Source: Chloroflexota bacterium
GTDB lineage: Bacteria > Chloroflexota > Anaerolineae > Caldilineales > Caldilineaceae
Length of the DNA stretch: 20,244 nt
Direction of reading: 5' to 3'
NCBI GenBank assembly: GCA_003577005.1
Contig: QEUW01000095.1
Span: 1-20,244, forward strand
The notes under the pieces were generated by a model, which saw only the letters and a program-made list of their open reading frames with translations, was not told where the DNA came from and ran no database searches. Below are positions 6,381-13,761 of this stretch, in pieces; positions within the stretch are counted from its first letter, which is position 1, and each line of letters starts with the position of its first letter. The translations under genes and the position numbers were made by a program.

Positions 6381-7172
6381 TCACGCACTGAAAAAGGCTT
6401 GCACATCCTGGGTCAGGCGTGCCGGTTCTTCGGCCGGCACCCAGTGGCCGGAGTCGGTATAGCGCACGATCTTGTGTGCGCCATACCGATCCGGCAGCCA
6501 GTTTGGCAGGTACGGGTCATGCTGCCCCCACACAACCAGGGTTGGCACCTGAGCCGTGGCGGCCCGCAGCCGGGCATCCCACCCACGCCAGGCCCGTTCG
6601 GGGACGGCCCGGTACATCCGCAGAATCATCTGTTTCATCTGCGGGGTCATCGCTTGATAGGTGGTGTGAATGTGAGCGGTCGAGAGCTTGCGCGAACCGA
6701 GCCGCAAAGAGAGAGCAAAGAACGCCCGGTTCATGGTCGCCATGCTCAATTCGCCCAGCACACGAGTACGCCAGATTCTGGCCCAGAGATGCCAGTGGTA
6801 TTCGGGCGAGAAGGGCGCATTGGATACCACGAACCGGCGGACGCGGCCAGGGTATTTGGCGACAAACGCCATAGCGCTGATGCCACCAAAATCGTGACTC
6901 ACCAGATTGAACGGTTTGGTCAGGTCAAGCGTATCGGCCAGGTCACGGACAAAATCAGCCTGCCCATCCAACGAGCAATCCAGGTGGGTGCCAGGCCCAG
7001 AACGCCCAAAACCGGGCCAATCTGGAGTAATACAGCGATAGTGCATCTGTAACGGTTCCACTACGCCATTCCAGATGTCAGCGGTATCTGGAACACCGTG
7101 CAAGAAGAGGGTGGGTATCCCTTGCCCCCGGTCCTTTAGAAAGACATTTACGTTTTGTACTGTAATATGCAT
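6381..7172 (-). CDS. Alpha/beta hydrolase with Asp nucleophile (epoxide hydrolase/dehalogenase-like)
   Basis: A 263-residue alpha/beta-fold hydrolase. The oxyanion-hole motif HGVPD is at 25-29 and DWPGFGRS at 51-58. The nucleophile elbow reads VSHDFGG (91-97), placing Asp94 where esterases have Ser. This is the pattern of epoxide hydrolases and haloalkane/haloacid dehalogenases (GHDWGG-like). The acid is probably Asp219 (WGQHD) and the base His243 (SGHWVP). It therefore probably works through an alkyl-enzyme ester. ATG 7172 has AGGAGA just upstream. It lies 75 nt after the flavin monooxygenase gene on the same strand and is probably co-transcribed, so it may act on that enzyme's product. Epoxide versus halide chemistry cannot be settled from sequence alone. 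Confidence 0.87.
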   Translation of the reverse strand: MHITVQNVNVFLKDRGQGIPTLFLHGVPDTADIWNGVVEPLQMHYRCITPDWPGFGRSGPGTHLDCSLDGQADFVRDLADTLDLTKPFNLVSHDFGGISAMAFVAKYPGRVRRFVVSNAPFSPEYHWHLWARIWRTRVLGELSMATMNRAFFALSLRLGSRKLSTAHIHTTYQAMTPQMKQMILRMYRAVPERAWRGWDARLRAATAQVPTLVVWGQHDPYLPNWLPDRYGAHKIVRYTDSGHWVPAEEPARLTQDVQAFFSA

Positions 7173-7247
7173 CAGTATCTCCTGGTCAATATGAGAACTC
7201 AGTTGCGCTGGGATCGCCTCAGCATGAAAGGAACCACATCGTTCCTC

Positions 7248-8636
7248 TTACACCATCGAGGCTGATTCCTGCAGTGAACTCGCGTGATACCGTCCGGCAG
7301 AGCCAGCCTTGCGGGCGCGACCAGCGCCGCGCTTGATTTCTCGCTCCAGGTCAGCCATGTAGACATATCCGTTTGTCAAGTAGTGATTGCGGGGAGAATC
7401 GATAAAGCGCTGGGCGACCAACCGGGCTTCGCGCACGATCGCCTGCTCCATTTGTTTGGGGGAGGGTAGTGCGTATTCGCCACAGAAATAGCGGGCGACC
7501 AACCGGGCCTGAATCTCAAAGACTGGGAGAAAGCCCCAAGCGCTGGCCTGCAACGCCCCAATGAAGCAAATGCTCGGCCGGCCCGGCAAGAAGATGCGCC
7601 GGTAGAGCCGCACATGATTGTCTGGTGCAGCAAAGATCGATGGATCAAGAAAAGGAAAGGTAAGCTTGTAACCCGTGCAATAGATGATCTCATCGACCGT
7701 TTCCTGGCTGCCGTCGCTAAAGATCACCGTGTGCCCTTCCACCCGGGTCACCTCTGGCTTGATGTGGATGCGGCCATCGCCGATGCGGTTGATCAGGTTT
7801 TCACTGATGGTGAGCAGTTCGGAGCCAAAGTAGTGGTCGGGCTTGGGCAGGCCAAACTTTTCCGGGTAGCCCAGCAATAGACGATAGAAGAGCGTCGAGA
7901 TCATGCCGCTCAGGGGCCAGGGCAGGTACTTGTCGAAGAAATAGCTAGCCCCTGGGGAAAACCACTCGTGGATCGGCTTGCCCAGATGGTAATGTGGAAC
8001 CAACCAGCCGCCCCGCCGCAGGGAGAGGAATGTGTCCTGTGCCGTGTGGCTGACATCGACTGCGATCTGGCTGCCGCTGTTGCCAAAGCCAACCACCAGC
8101 ACTCGCTTGCCCGTGTACGGCTCGCGATGACGGTAATCGCGCGAGTGGATTTCGCCCCCGGCAAATTGACCGGCATAATCTGGCAATAGCGGCTCATTGT
8201 GGTGGCCGTTGGCGACGACCATACCATCATAGCGCAGCGTCTCGCCCGACGTGAGCGTCACCGACCACGTCCCGTCCTCATGCGGAATGATCCGCTCTAC
8301 GCCAGTGTTCAGGTGGATGTATTGCCTGAAACCGAAGTGATCAACATAACTTTCCAGATATTCCCACACCTGGGTATGGCGGGGAAAATCAGGGAAGTTA
8401 GCCGGCATGGGGAAATCACTAAACTCGTACGTGCCGCGCGGGCTGTTCATGTTGAGCGTGGACCAGGCCGAAGTGATGCCCGTCTGTTCCGTATAAGCCC
8501 AGATACCCCCAACCCGGTCGCGCGGGTCGTAACAGTCGAACGGAATACCCGCCTGGTGAAGCTGTTTGGCCGCAGCCAGACCGGCCACACCGGCGCCGAT
8601 CACGCACACTTTCGGGAGTCGTTGTCTGGTTGTCAT
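7248..8636 (-). CDS. FAD-dependent class B flavin monooxygenase (FMO/BVMO type)
   Basis: A 462-residue flavoprotein using NADPH and O2. The FAD site GAGVAG (14-19) ends the first Rossmann fold, with RVGGIW following. The class B fingerprint FxGxxxHxxx(Y/F) is present as FAGGEIHSRDY (158-168). The NADPH site GFGNSG is at 183-188, and YCTGY comes later. Length fits the FMO subgroup rather than the longer type I BVMOs. ATG 8636 has AAGGAG upstream. It is divergent from the large regulator at 8804 across 167 nt and is followed by the Asp-nucleophile hydrolase. Likely reactions are N- or S-oxygenation, Baeyer-Villiger insertion or epoxidation; the substrate is not visible from sequence. Confidence 0.9.
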   Translation of the reverse strand: MTTRQRLPKVCVIGAGVAGLAAAKQLHQAGIPFDCYDPRDRVGGIWAYTEQTGITSAWSTLNMNSPRGTYEFSDFPMPANFPDFPRHTQVWEYLESYVDHFGFRQYIHLNTGVERIIPHEDGTWSVTLTSGETLRYDGMVVANGHHNEPLLPDYAGQFAGGEIHSRDYRHREPYTGKRVLVVGFGNSGSQIAVDVSHTAQDTFLSLRRGGWLVPHYHLGKPIHEWFSPGASYFFDKYLPWPLSGMISTLFYRLLLGYPEKFGLPKPDHYFGSELLTISENLINRIGDGRIHIKPEVTRVEGHTVIFSDGSQETVDEIIYCTGYKLTFPFLDPSIFAAPDNHVRLYRRIFLPGRPSICFIGALQASAWGFLPVFEIQARLVARYFCGEYALPSPKQMEQAIVREARLVAQRFIDSPRNHYLTNGYVYMADLEREIKRGAGRARKAGSAGRYHASSLQESASMV

Positions 8637-8714
8637 TTTGTTCTCCTTAGCAAAACTCGATCAAATCCATTTACGTTAACACCATAACCTGGCTGGCATT
8701 TCTTGGGTGTGTCT

Positions 8715-8724
8715 GAAACGTTTC
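8715..8724. promoter_or_regulatory. Possible operator palindrome
   Basis: GAAACGTTTC is a perfect 10-bp palindrome, close in form to LacI-family half-site pairs. It lies 5 nt upstream of the -35 box at 8729 in the divergent region, where a bound protein could affect both the monooxygenase and the regulator. Short palindromes also occur by chance. Confidence 0.35.
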
Positions 8725-8728
8725 TTAA

Positions 8729-8757
8729 GTGACAATGGATGAATGAACATGTACAAT
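8729..8757 (+). promoter_or_regulatory. Promoter of the large SARP/BTAD regulator
   Basis: GTGACA (8729-8734) and TACAAT (8752-8757), separated by exactly 17 nt, each match the sigma-70 consensus in five of six positions. A start near 8764 gives a leader of about 40 nt before ATG 8804, which has no clear ribosome site. No equally good promoter was seen on the minus strand for the monooxygenase. Confidence 0.65.
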
Positions 8758-8803
8758 AGAGGCGCTCTCCGAGGTTGCGGACTGTGTTACTCAAGCTGTT
8801 AAG

Positions 8804-11800
8804 ATGATGCCTGAACTTCGCTTGACCCTATTGGGTAAACCCCAGATCCACTCCGGTGGCGAGCCGGTCGACACCCAGCTCTCGGCCAAGGCGGTTGCGC
8901 TCCTGGCCTACCTGGCGGTGACGCGCCAATCCCATTCGCGCCAGGCATTGGCGGGTCTCTTTTGGGGCGAGTTGCCCGAATCGACAGCGCGGGCCAATCT
9001 GCGGCTCACGCTGAGCCGGTTGCGCAAGACGATAGGAGACGTACTGACGCTCGGCGGCCAGTCGCTTGCCTTTGACTTTACGCAGCCCCACTGGGTGGAT
9101 CTGCTTGCTTTTGAAACGGCAACCAGCAACCCCACCCAGGTAGACCTGGCCCACTTGCACGCGGCGGTCGATCTCTACCGGCGCCCCTTTCTCGATGATT
9201 TTGTCCTCAACGACGCCCCTGAATTCGAGAACTGGGTGCTGATGGAGCGAGAACGGATTCACGAACGGGCGCGACGCATCTTGCTCTATCTGGCTGACCA
9301 GGCCGAGCAGATGAATGATCTGACAGCCAGCAGCCAATCCATCCGCCGACTGTTGGCCCTGGAGCCGTGGAACGAAGAAGCCCATCACCGCCTGATCTGG
9401 CTGCTTGCTCACAGCGGCCAGCGGAGTGCGGCCCTCCAACAGTACGAACGCTGCCGCCAGATTCTGGCCGAGGAACTGGGCGTGGAACCCAGCAGCGAGA
9501 CCGTGGCGCTCTACGAAGCGATCCGCCGCGACGAACATGAGAAGGCGCCCACTCACCGACCGGGGCTGCCTGGGCTTTGGCCAGCCCCGGTCGCACAGGC
9601 AGCGCAACCGCTGGCCCCGCCATCCAATCTGGACCTGGAGAGCCTGCCCGAACCGGCCCCGGCCCCCTTTGTCGCCCGCGAAGGCGTACTGGCACAGCTC
9701 GACGAACATCTGCACGCAATGCTAGCAGGCAACGGGCGCATCCTCTTTGTCACGGGCGAGGCCGGCGAAGGGAAGACGGCGCTGCTCCAGGCGTTGGCCC
9801 GCCGCGCCGAAGAGGCCATCAGCAACCTAGTCGTGGCCGGCGGCGCCTGTCACGCCTACACTGGCGTGGGCGATCCCTTTCTCCCTTTTCGCCAGGTGCT
9901 GGAGTTGCTGGCCGGCGACATCGAACCACAGCTTTACGCCGGCGACCTGCGCCGCGCACAGGCTCACCGGCTCCGGCAGACCATGCCCGCCACGGCGCAG
10001 GCGCTGGTCACCAGTGCATCTGACCTGCTCAACACCTTTGTCTCTGCCCCCAACCTCCTCACACGCCTCCACACCGCTCTACGCCTGACCGAGGCCTCTA
10101 CTCCCCACTCCCCACCCTGGCTGGCGCAACTCGAACGGCTCGTCGCAGCCTGGCGCGAGACACGCGTCGACCCGACGGTGCAGCAAAGCAGCCTGTTCGA
10201 GCAGTACACGCGCGTGTTGCAAGCCCTTGCGCAGCAAGCGCCACTCCTGATCCTGTTGGATGATTTGCAGTGGGCGGACCAGGGTTCGATCAACCTGCTC
10301 TTTCACCTGGGGCGACGATTGCGCGGCCAGCGTATCTTGATCGTTGGCGCTTACCGGCCCACCGAAGTTGCGTTGGGGCGTCAGGTTGGGGGCGTCGCGG
10401 CACGCCACCCGCTGGAACCGGTGCTCCATGAGTTGCAGCGCGAATACGGGGAGGTCTTTCTAGATTTGAGCCAGCGCCAGGATCGCGCTTTTGTCGATGC
10501 GCTACTGGATTCGGAGCCAAACAAGCTGGACGAGTCCTTCCGGGTTACGCTCTTCCGCCAGACCGGCGGCCATGCGCTCTTCACGGTGGAGTTGTTACGC
10601 GGGTTGCAGGAGCGGGGCGATCTGGCGCTCGATGAGGACGGGGCCTGGGTCGCCCAACCATCGCTCGATTGGGAGGCCATGCCGGCGCGCATCGACGCCG
10701 TCATCGCCGAGCGGACGAGCCGGCTGGACGAGCCGTTGCGCGAACTGCTGCGCGTGGCCAGCGTCGAAGGAGAAACATTCACCGGCGAAGTGGCGGCCCG
10801 CGTGCTGGGGATGGATGCGCGCGAAACGGTCCGGCGTCTGAGCAGCATCCTGGCCCGCGAACATCGCCTGGTGCGGGCCACCGGCGTGCAGCAGGGGGAG
10901 ACTGGCCGCCGCTCACAGTACCGCTTTAGCCACTTTCTGATCCAGCGCCACCTCTACCACACGTTGGATGAAGCCGAGCGAGCCTATCTGCATGAAGGCG
11001 TTGGCGCTGCGCTGGAGGCGATCCACAAGGGACGGACGCAGGAAGTAGCGGTGCAACTGGCACACCATTTTCAAGCGGCCGGGCTGCTCGAAAAATCGGT
11101 TCGCTATCTAAAACAGGCGGGCGATCAGGCCCAGCGTCTCTCGGCCAATCTGGAAGCCGTCGAACATTACCGCCGGGCGCTGGATATCCTGCTGCGCCTG
11201 CCCGATTCAAAGGAACGCCAGCAGCAAGAACTGAGCTTGCAGATCGCCCTCAGCATCCCCCTGCAACTGACGCAGGGTTTCCCCTCAGAAGAAGCGCGCC
11301 TCGCCTTTGAGCGCGCCCTGGCATTAGGGCACACGCTTGGCCATCCGCCTGAATTTTTCCCGCTCCTGGGCCGCCTGGCTCATCTGCAAGTCACCCGTGC
11401 CGAACTGCGCATGGCCCAGGCCACCGCCGATGAACTGATGCGTCTGGCCTACGACCGCGAAGAGGACGACATCTTGCTTGAGGCTTACACCATGCTCGGC
11501 ATCTGCGCCTTCTTTCAAGGCAACTTTGTCACTGCCCAGACGAATCTGAGCCAGGCGCTGGCCCTTTACGAGTTTGAGAAACACCACGAATTGACCTATG
11601 TCTATGGTGTGGACCCTGGTGTGCATGTAGGTCTCTATCTCATGCACAACCATTTGATCCTGGGAGACCGAGGACGAGCGCTGGCGCAGTTGGCAGAGAC
11701 GCTTGCATTGGCCGAGCGCACGCAGCATCCTCATACGATTGCCTTTGCGTTAGGCTTTGCCACCATGCTCGACGTTGTTTTGGCAGACGTAGAAACCTGT

Positions 11801-12442
11801 CTCCAGCGGTCGGTTGCGACGATGGCAATCTGCGAGCAACATGGCTTCCCCATGTTTCATACCCTGGCTAAGGGTCTACACGGCTGGGCACTGGCCCAGA
11901 CGGGTCAGGTAGAACAAGGGTTGATCGAATTTTATGAATCCAAGAACGCAGCAATGCAGATTCAGGCGCAAGTGGCCATGCCCTTCATGATGACCCGCTT
12001 GGCCGAGGCACACTGGCTCAACGACGAGGTAGACACTGCTGCCAACATCATCGACCAGGCCCTTGCGCTTGTGGAGCAGACCGGCGAACGCTTTACCGAG
12101 GCCGAAATTCGCTACATCAAAGGTGCGTTGAGGCTGGCGCAGGGTGGGGAATGGGCCGAGGCCGCAACCTATTTTCAACGCGCGCTTGCCATCGCCCGGC
12201 AGCAGCAGGCTAAAACACTGGAACTGCGCATCGCCCACCAAGTCTATGAACTGGCGCAACGCCATGCGCCCGCTACGGATCAGCGTGCTGCCCACGCCAA
12301 CCTCGCCGCTATCGTTGGCTGGTTCGACGAGGGGATGGACGGGCCGGACCTGCAGGCGGCGCGGGCTTCCCTCAAGCAGTCCACAATCTACCATGTGCTG
12401 CCGAGTTCGCACGCCGACGTGCGCACCGAGAAAGTTGACTAA
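8804..12442 (+). CDS. SARP/BTAD-AAA-TPR transcriptional regulator
   Basis: A 1212-residue multidomain regulator. Residues about 3-95 form an OmpR-like winged helix (LRLTLLGKPQIH, LRLTLSRLRKTIGD). About 100-245 is a bacterial transcriptional activation domain (FLDDFVLNDAPEFENWVLME, LAEELGVEPSSETVALYEAI). A Pro/Ala linker leads to an AAA/STAND-type ATPase with Walker A GEAGEGKT (318-325) and Walker B LLILLDDLQWAD (Asp486-Asp487). The rest, about 740-1170, is TPR-like helical repeats. There is no LuxR-type DNA-binding domain at the C-terminus, so DNA binding must come from the N-terminus. Such proteins activate nearby genes on ATP and ligand or partner binding. It is divergent from the monooxygenase-hydrolase pair, a natural target. 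ATG 8804 or 8807 can serve as start. The stop overlaps the -35 box of the following TA promoter. Confidence 0.9.
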   Translation: MMPELRLTLLGKPQIHSGGEPVDTQLSAKAVALLAYLAVTRQSHSRQALAGLFWGELPESTARANLRLTLSRLRKTIGDVLTLGGQSLAFDFTQPHWVDLLAFETATSNPTQVDLAHLHAAVDLYRRPFLDDFVLNDAPEFENWVLMERERIHERARRILLYLADQAEQMNDLTASSQSIRRLLALEPWNEEAHHRLIWLLAHSGQRSAALQQYERCRQILAEELGVEPSSETVALYEAIRRDEHEKAPTHRPGLPGLWPAPVAQAAQPLAPPSNLDLESLPEPAPAPFVAREGVLAQLDEHLHAMLAGNGRILFVTGEAGEGKTALLQALARRAEEAISNLVVAGGACHAYTGVGDPFLPFRQVLELLAGDIEPQLYAGDLRRAQAHRLRQTMPATAQALVTSASDLLNTFVSAPNLLTRLHTALRLTEASTPHSPPWLAQLERLVAAWRETRVDPTVQQSSLFEQYTRVLQALAQQAPLLILLDDLQWADQGSINLLFHLGRRLRGQRILIVGAYRPTEVALGRQVGGVAARHPLEPVLHELQREYGEVFLDLSQRQDRAFVDALLDSEPNKLDESFRVTLFRQTGGHALFTVELLRGLQERGDLALDEDGAWVAQPSLDWEAMPARIDAVIAERTSRLDEPLRELLRVASVEGETFTGEVAARVLGMDARETVRRLSSILAREHRLVRATGVQQGETGRRSQYRFSHFLIQRHLYHTLDEAERAYLHEGVGAALEAIHKGRTQEVAVQLAHHFQAAGLLEKSVRYLKQAGDQAQRLSANLEAVEHYRRALDILLRLPDSKERQQQELSLQIALSIPLQLTQGFPSEEARLAFERALALGHTLGHPPEFFPLLGRLAHLQVTRAELRMAQATADELMRLAYDREEDDILLEAYTMLGICAFFQGNFVTAQTNLSQALALYEFEKHHELTYVYGVDPGVHVGLYLMHNHLILGDRGRALAQLAETLALAERTQHPHTIAFALGFATMLDVVLADVETCLQRSVATMAICEQHGFPMFHTLAKGLHGWALAQTGQVEQGLIEFYESKNAAMQIQAQVAMPFMMTRLAEAHWLNDEVDTAANIIDQALALVEQTGERFTEAEIRYIKGALRLAQGGEWAEAATYFQRALAIARQQQAKTLELRIAHQVYELAQRHAPATDQRAAHANLAAIVGWFDEGMDGPDLQAARASLKQSTIYHVLPSSHADVRTEKVD

Positions 12443-12463
12443 GTCCACTAACTAAGCTAGACT
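12435..12463 (+). promoter_or_regulatory. Possible promoter of the antitoxin/PIN toxin pair
   Basis: TTGACT (12435-12440) and TAGACT (12458-12463) with a 17-nt spacer are sigma-70-like. The -35 box overlaps the stop codon of the preceding regulator. I saw no clear palindromic operator here, unlike at the yefM locus. Confidence 0.45.
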
Positions 12464-12500
12464 CTTATCAGGTGTTCGAGGAACGATTTCCGGAGATAGC

Positions 12501-12731
12501 ATGGCCCAAGTCACGATTCACGAGGCAAAAACGCATCTCTCGCAGTTGATCCAGCGGGCGCTGGCGGGCGAGGAGATTATCATCGCCAGGGGCAAAGAGC
12601 CTGTTGTCAAGCTGGTGGCGGTGGCGAAACCCAAAAGGCAACGCCGGTTGGGAATGGCTCCCCATGCCATCATCTATATTGCGGATGACTTTGACGCTCC
12701 ACTTGACGACTTTGCTGAGTATATGCCATGA
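12501..12731 (+). CDS. Phd/YefM-family antitoxin
   Basis: A 76-residue antitoxin. The N-terminal half has the family pattern VTIHEAKTHLSQLIQRALAGEEIIIARGKEPVVKLV (in pieces: MAQVTIHEAKTHLSQLI, then EEIIIARGKEPVVKLV), the Phd-type DNA-binding fold. The acidic C-terminus (IADDFDAPLDDFAEYM) is the segment that typically wraps the PIN toxin in Phd-type partners. ATG 12501 has CCGGAGAT upstream. Its stop overlaps the toxin start by 4 nt (ATGA), so the two are translationally coupled. It neutralises the toxin and probably represses its own promoter. Confidence 0.9.
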   Translation: MAQVTIHEAKTHLSQLIQRALAGEEIIIARGKEPVVKLVAVAKPKRQRRLGMAPHAIIYIADDFDAPLDDFAEYMP

Positions 12732-13111
12732 GCCTACTGCTTGACACCCATGTCTTCCTATGGGTCGTGATTCGGCAGACTTTGAGCGATCGCGCTACAG
12801 ATCTGTTTTTCGACCCTGAAAACGAGCTATTCCTGAGCGCAGCAAGTTACTGGGAAATCTGTATCAAACGTAGCATCGGCAAACTTGCCCTAGATGCGGA
12901 TTGGGTAAATTTGTTTAACGCCGTCATCGTGGCCAATGAGATTTCTTGGCTTCCGATCACCCAGGAGCATTGTCAAAGGATCACAACTTTGCCCATGCTC
13001 CACGGCGACCCTTTCGACCGGCTGTTGATCGCCCAGGCGCTCTGCGAAGAGATGACCTTGCTGACCGCCGATGCCAACATCATGCGCTATGATGTCCTCA
13101 CGCTCTGGTAA
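12728..13111 (+). CDS. PIN-domain ribonuclease toxin (VapC-like)
   Basis: A 127-residue PIN-domain toxin, a Mg2+-dependent RNase. The acidic active site is complete: Asp6 in LLLDTHVFLW, Glu43 in SYWEI, Asp94 and Asp97 in HGDPFDRLLIAQA, and Asp115 in TADANI. This is the VapC subgroup usually paired with Phd/YefM antitoxins, as here. The start ATG overlaps the antitoxin stop. Downstream, 13 nt past the stop, is the terminator serving the opposing operon, which may also end this transcript. Its RNA target (often tRNA or rRNA in the family) is unknown. Confidence 0.92.
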   Translation: MSLLLDTHVFLWVVIRQTLSDRATDLFFDPENELFLSAASYWEICIKRSIGKLALDADWVNLFNAVIVANEISWLPITQEHCQRITTLPMLHGDPFDRLLIAQALCEEMTLLTADANIMRYDVLTLW

Positions 13112-13124
13112 ATCCAGCCGTACC

Positions 13125-13152
13125 AAAAAAGGAGGCTTTGAGAAAAGCCTCC
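13125..13152 (-). terminator. Intrinsic terminator of the minus-strand operon
   Basis: GGAGGCTT (13131-13138) pairs with AAGCCTCC (13145-13152) across a 6-nt loop. On the minus strand the stem is followed by six Ts (13130-13125), a textbook Rho-independent terminator 11 nt past the lipoprotein stop. The stem alone could also slow plus-strand transcription from the PIN toxin gene. Confidence 0.88.
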
Positions 13153-13163
13153 CTTCGCAATTT

Positions 13164-13733
13164 CTAGCGATAAAAGTCGATCCAGCGCAAGGTGAAGGTT
13201 GTGTGGCGCTCAAGCAGAAAACGATTTGGAAGTTCGACCTCGATATACCCGTTTTCGAGTGGCAGCGACGGTTTTCCTTCGTCAGAATCTGGCGCGATCC
13301 GGGTCTGCATCCAGTCGAGGCCGTCCGGTGTGATGGGCTGCTCTTGTGCCTGGGGATCGTGCGCAGGCGCTAGCGTCTGAAACACCTGTCCATCGCCGAC
13401 GCTGGCAATCGAGAGAATGGTCGCCGTGTCGCCATAAACGAGGCGCATCTCCTCCAACCCACGCAGGTGAAAGCGGAGGAGAATGCGTTTGGGTGCAGGG
13501 CCGGCCACCCGCTGGATGGTCGCCTGTCCGATCCCTCGTGCGCTCTCGATGGTGAAGATCGCCGTCTCGTCCGCAACGGTGAGATGCACTTGATTATCGG
13601 GCCGGTCGGTGGTGACGAAATATAGACGGTCCTCCGCTATCAACGGCATGCAGCCAACAACTGCCAGAACGAGAAGGGCAAGGCAGCTCCACCGCAGATA
13701 CGCAAACCATCGCCTACACCAGGTCGCATTCAT
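13164..13733 (-). CDS. Predicted lipoprotein of unknown function
   Basis: A 189-residue protein. The start has basic residues, then a hydrophobic helix and the lipobox LAVVGC, so Cys28 should be lipidated and the mature protein anchored on the outer face of the membrane. The body looks beta-rich (QVHLTVADETAIFTI, KRILLRFHLRGLEEMRLVYG, GYIEVELPNRFLL). I recognise no family. ATG 13733 has GGAGGAG eight bases upstream. It is the last gene before the terminator and follows the sarcosine-oxidase-like gene by 28 nt, so it is probably co-transcribed with the methyl-metabolism genes, though a shared role is not shown. Confidence 0.82.
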   Translation of the reverse strand: MNATWCRRWFAYLRWSCLALLVLAVVGCMPLIAEDRLYFVTTDRPDNQVHLTVADETAIFTIESARGIGQATIQRVAGPAPKRILLRFHLRGLEEMRLVYGDTATILSIASVGDGQVFQTLAPAHDPQAQEQPITPDGLDWMQTRIAPDSDEGKPSLPLENGYIEVELPNRFLLERHTTFTLRWIDFYR

Positions 13734-13761
13734 ATCTTCAACTCCTCCGGCTCAGGGTCTC

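Noticed and set aside
11000..12442. LuxR-type DNA-binding domain at the end of the large regulator
   Set aside because: The C-terminus continues as TPR-like helices to the stop; the DNA-binding domain is N-terminal.
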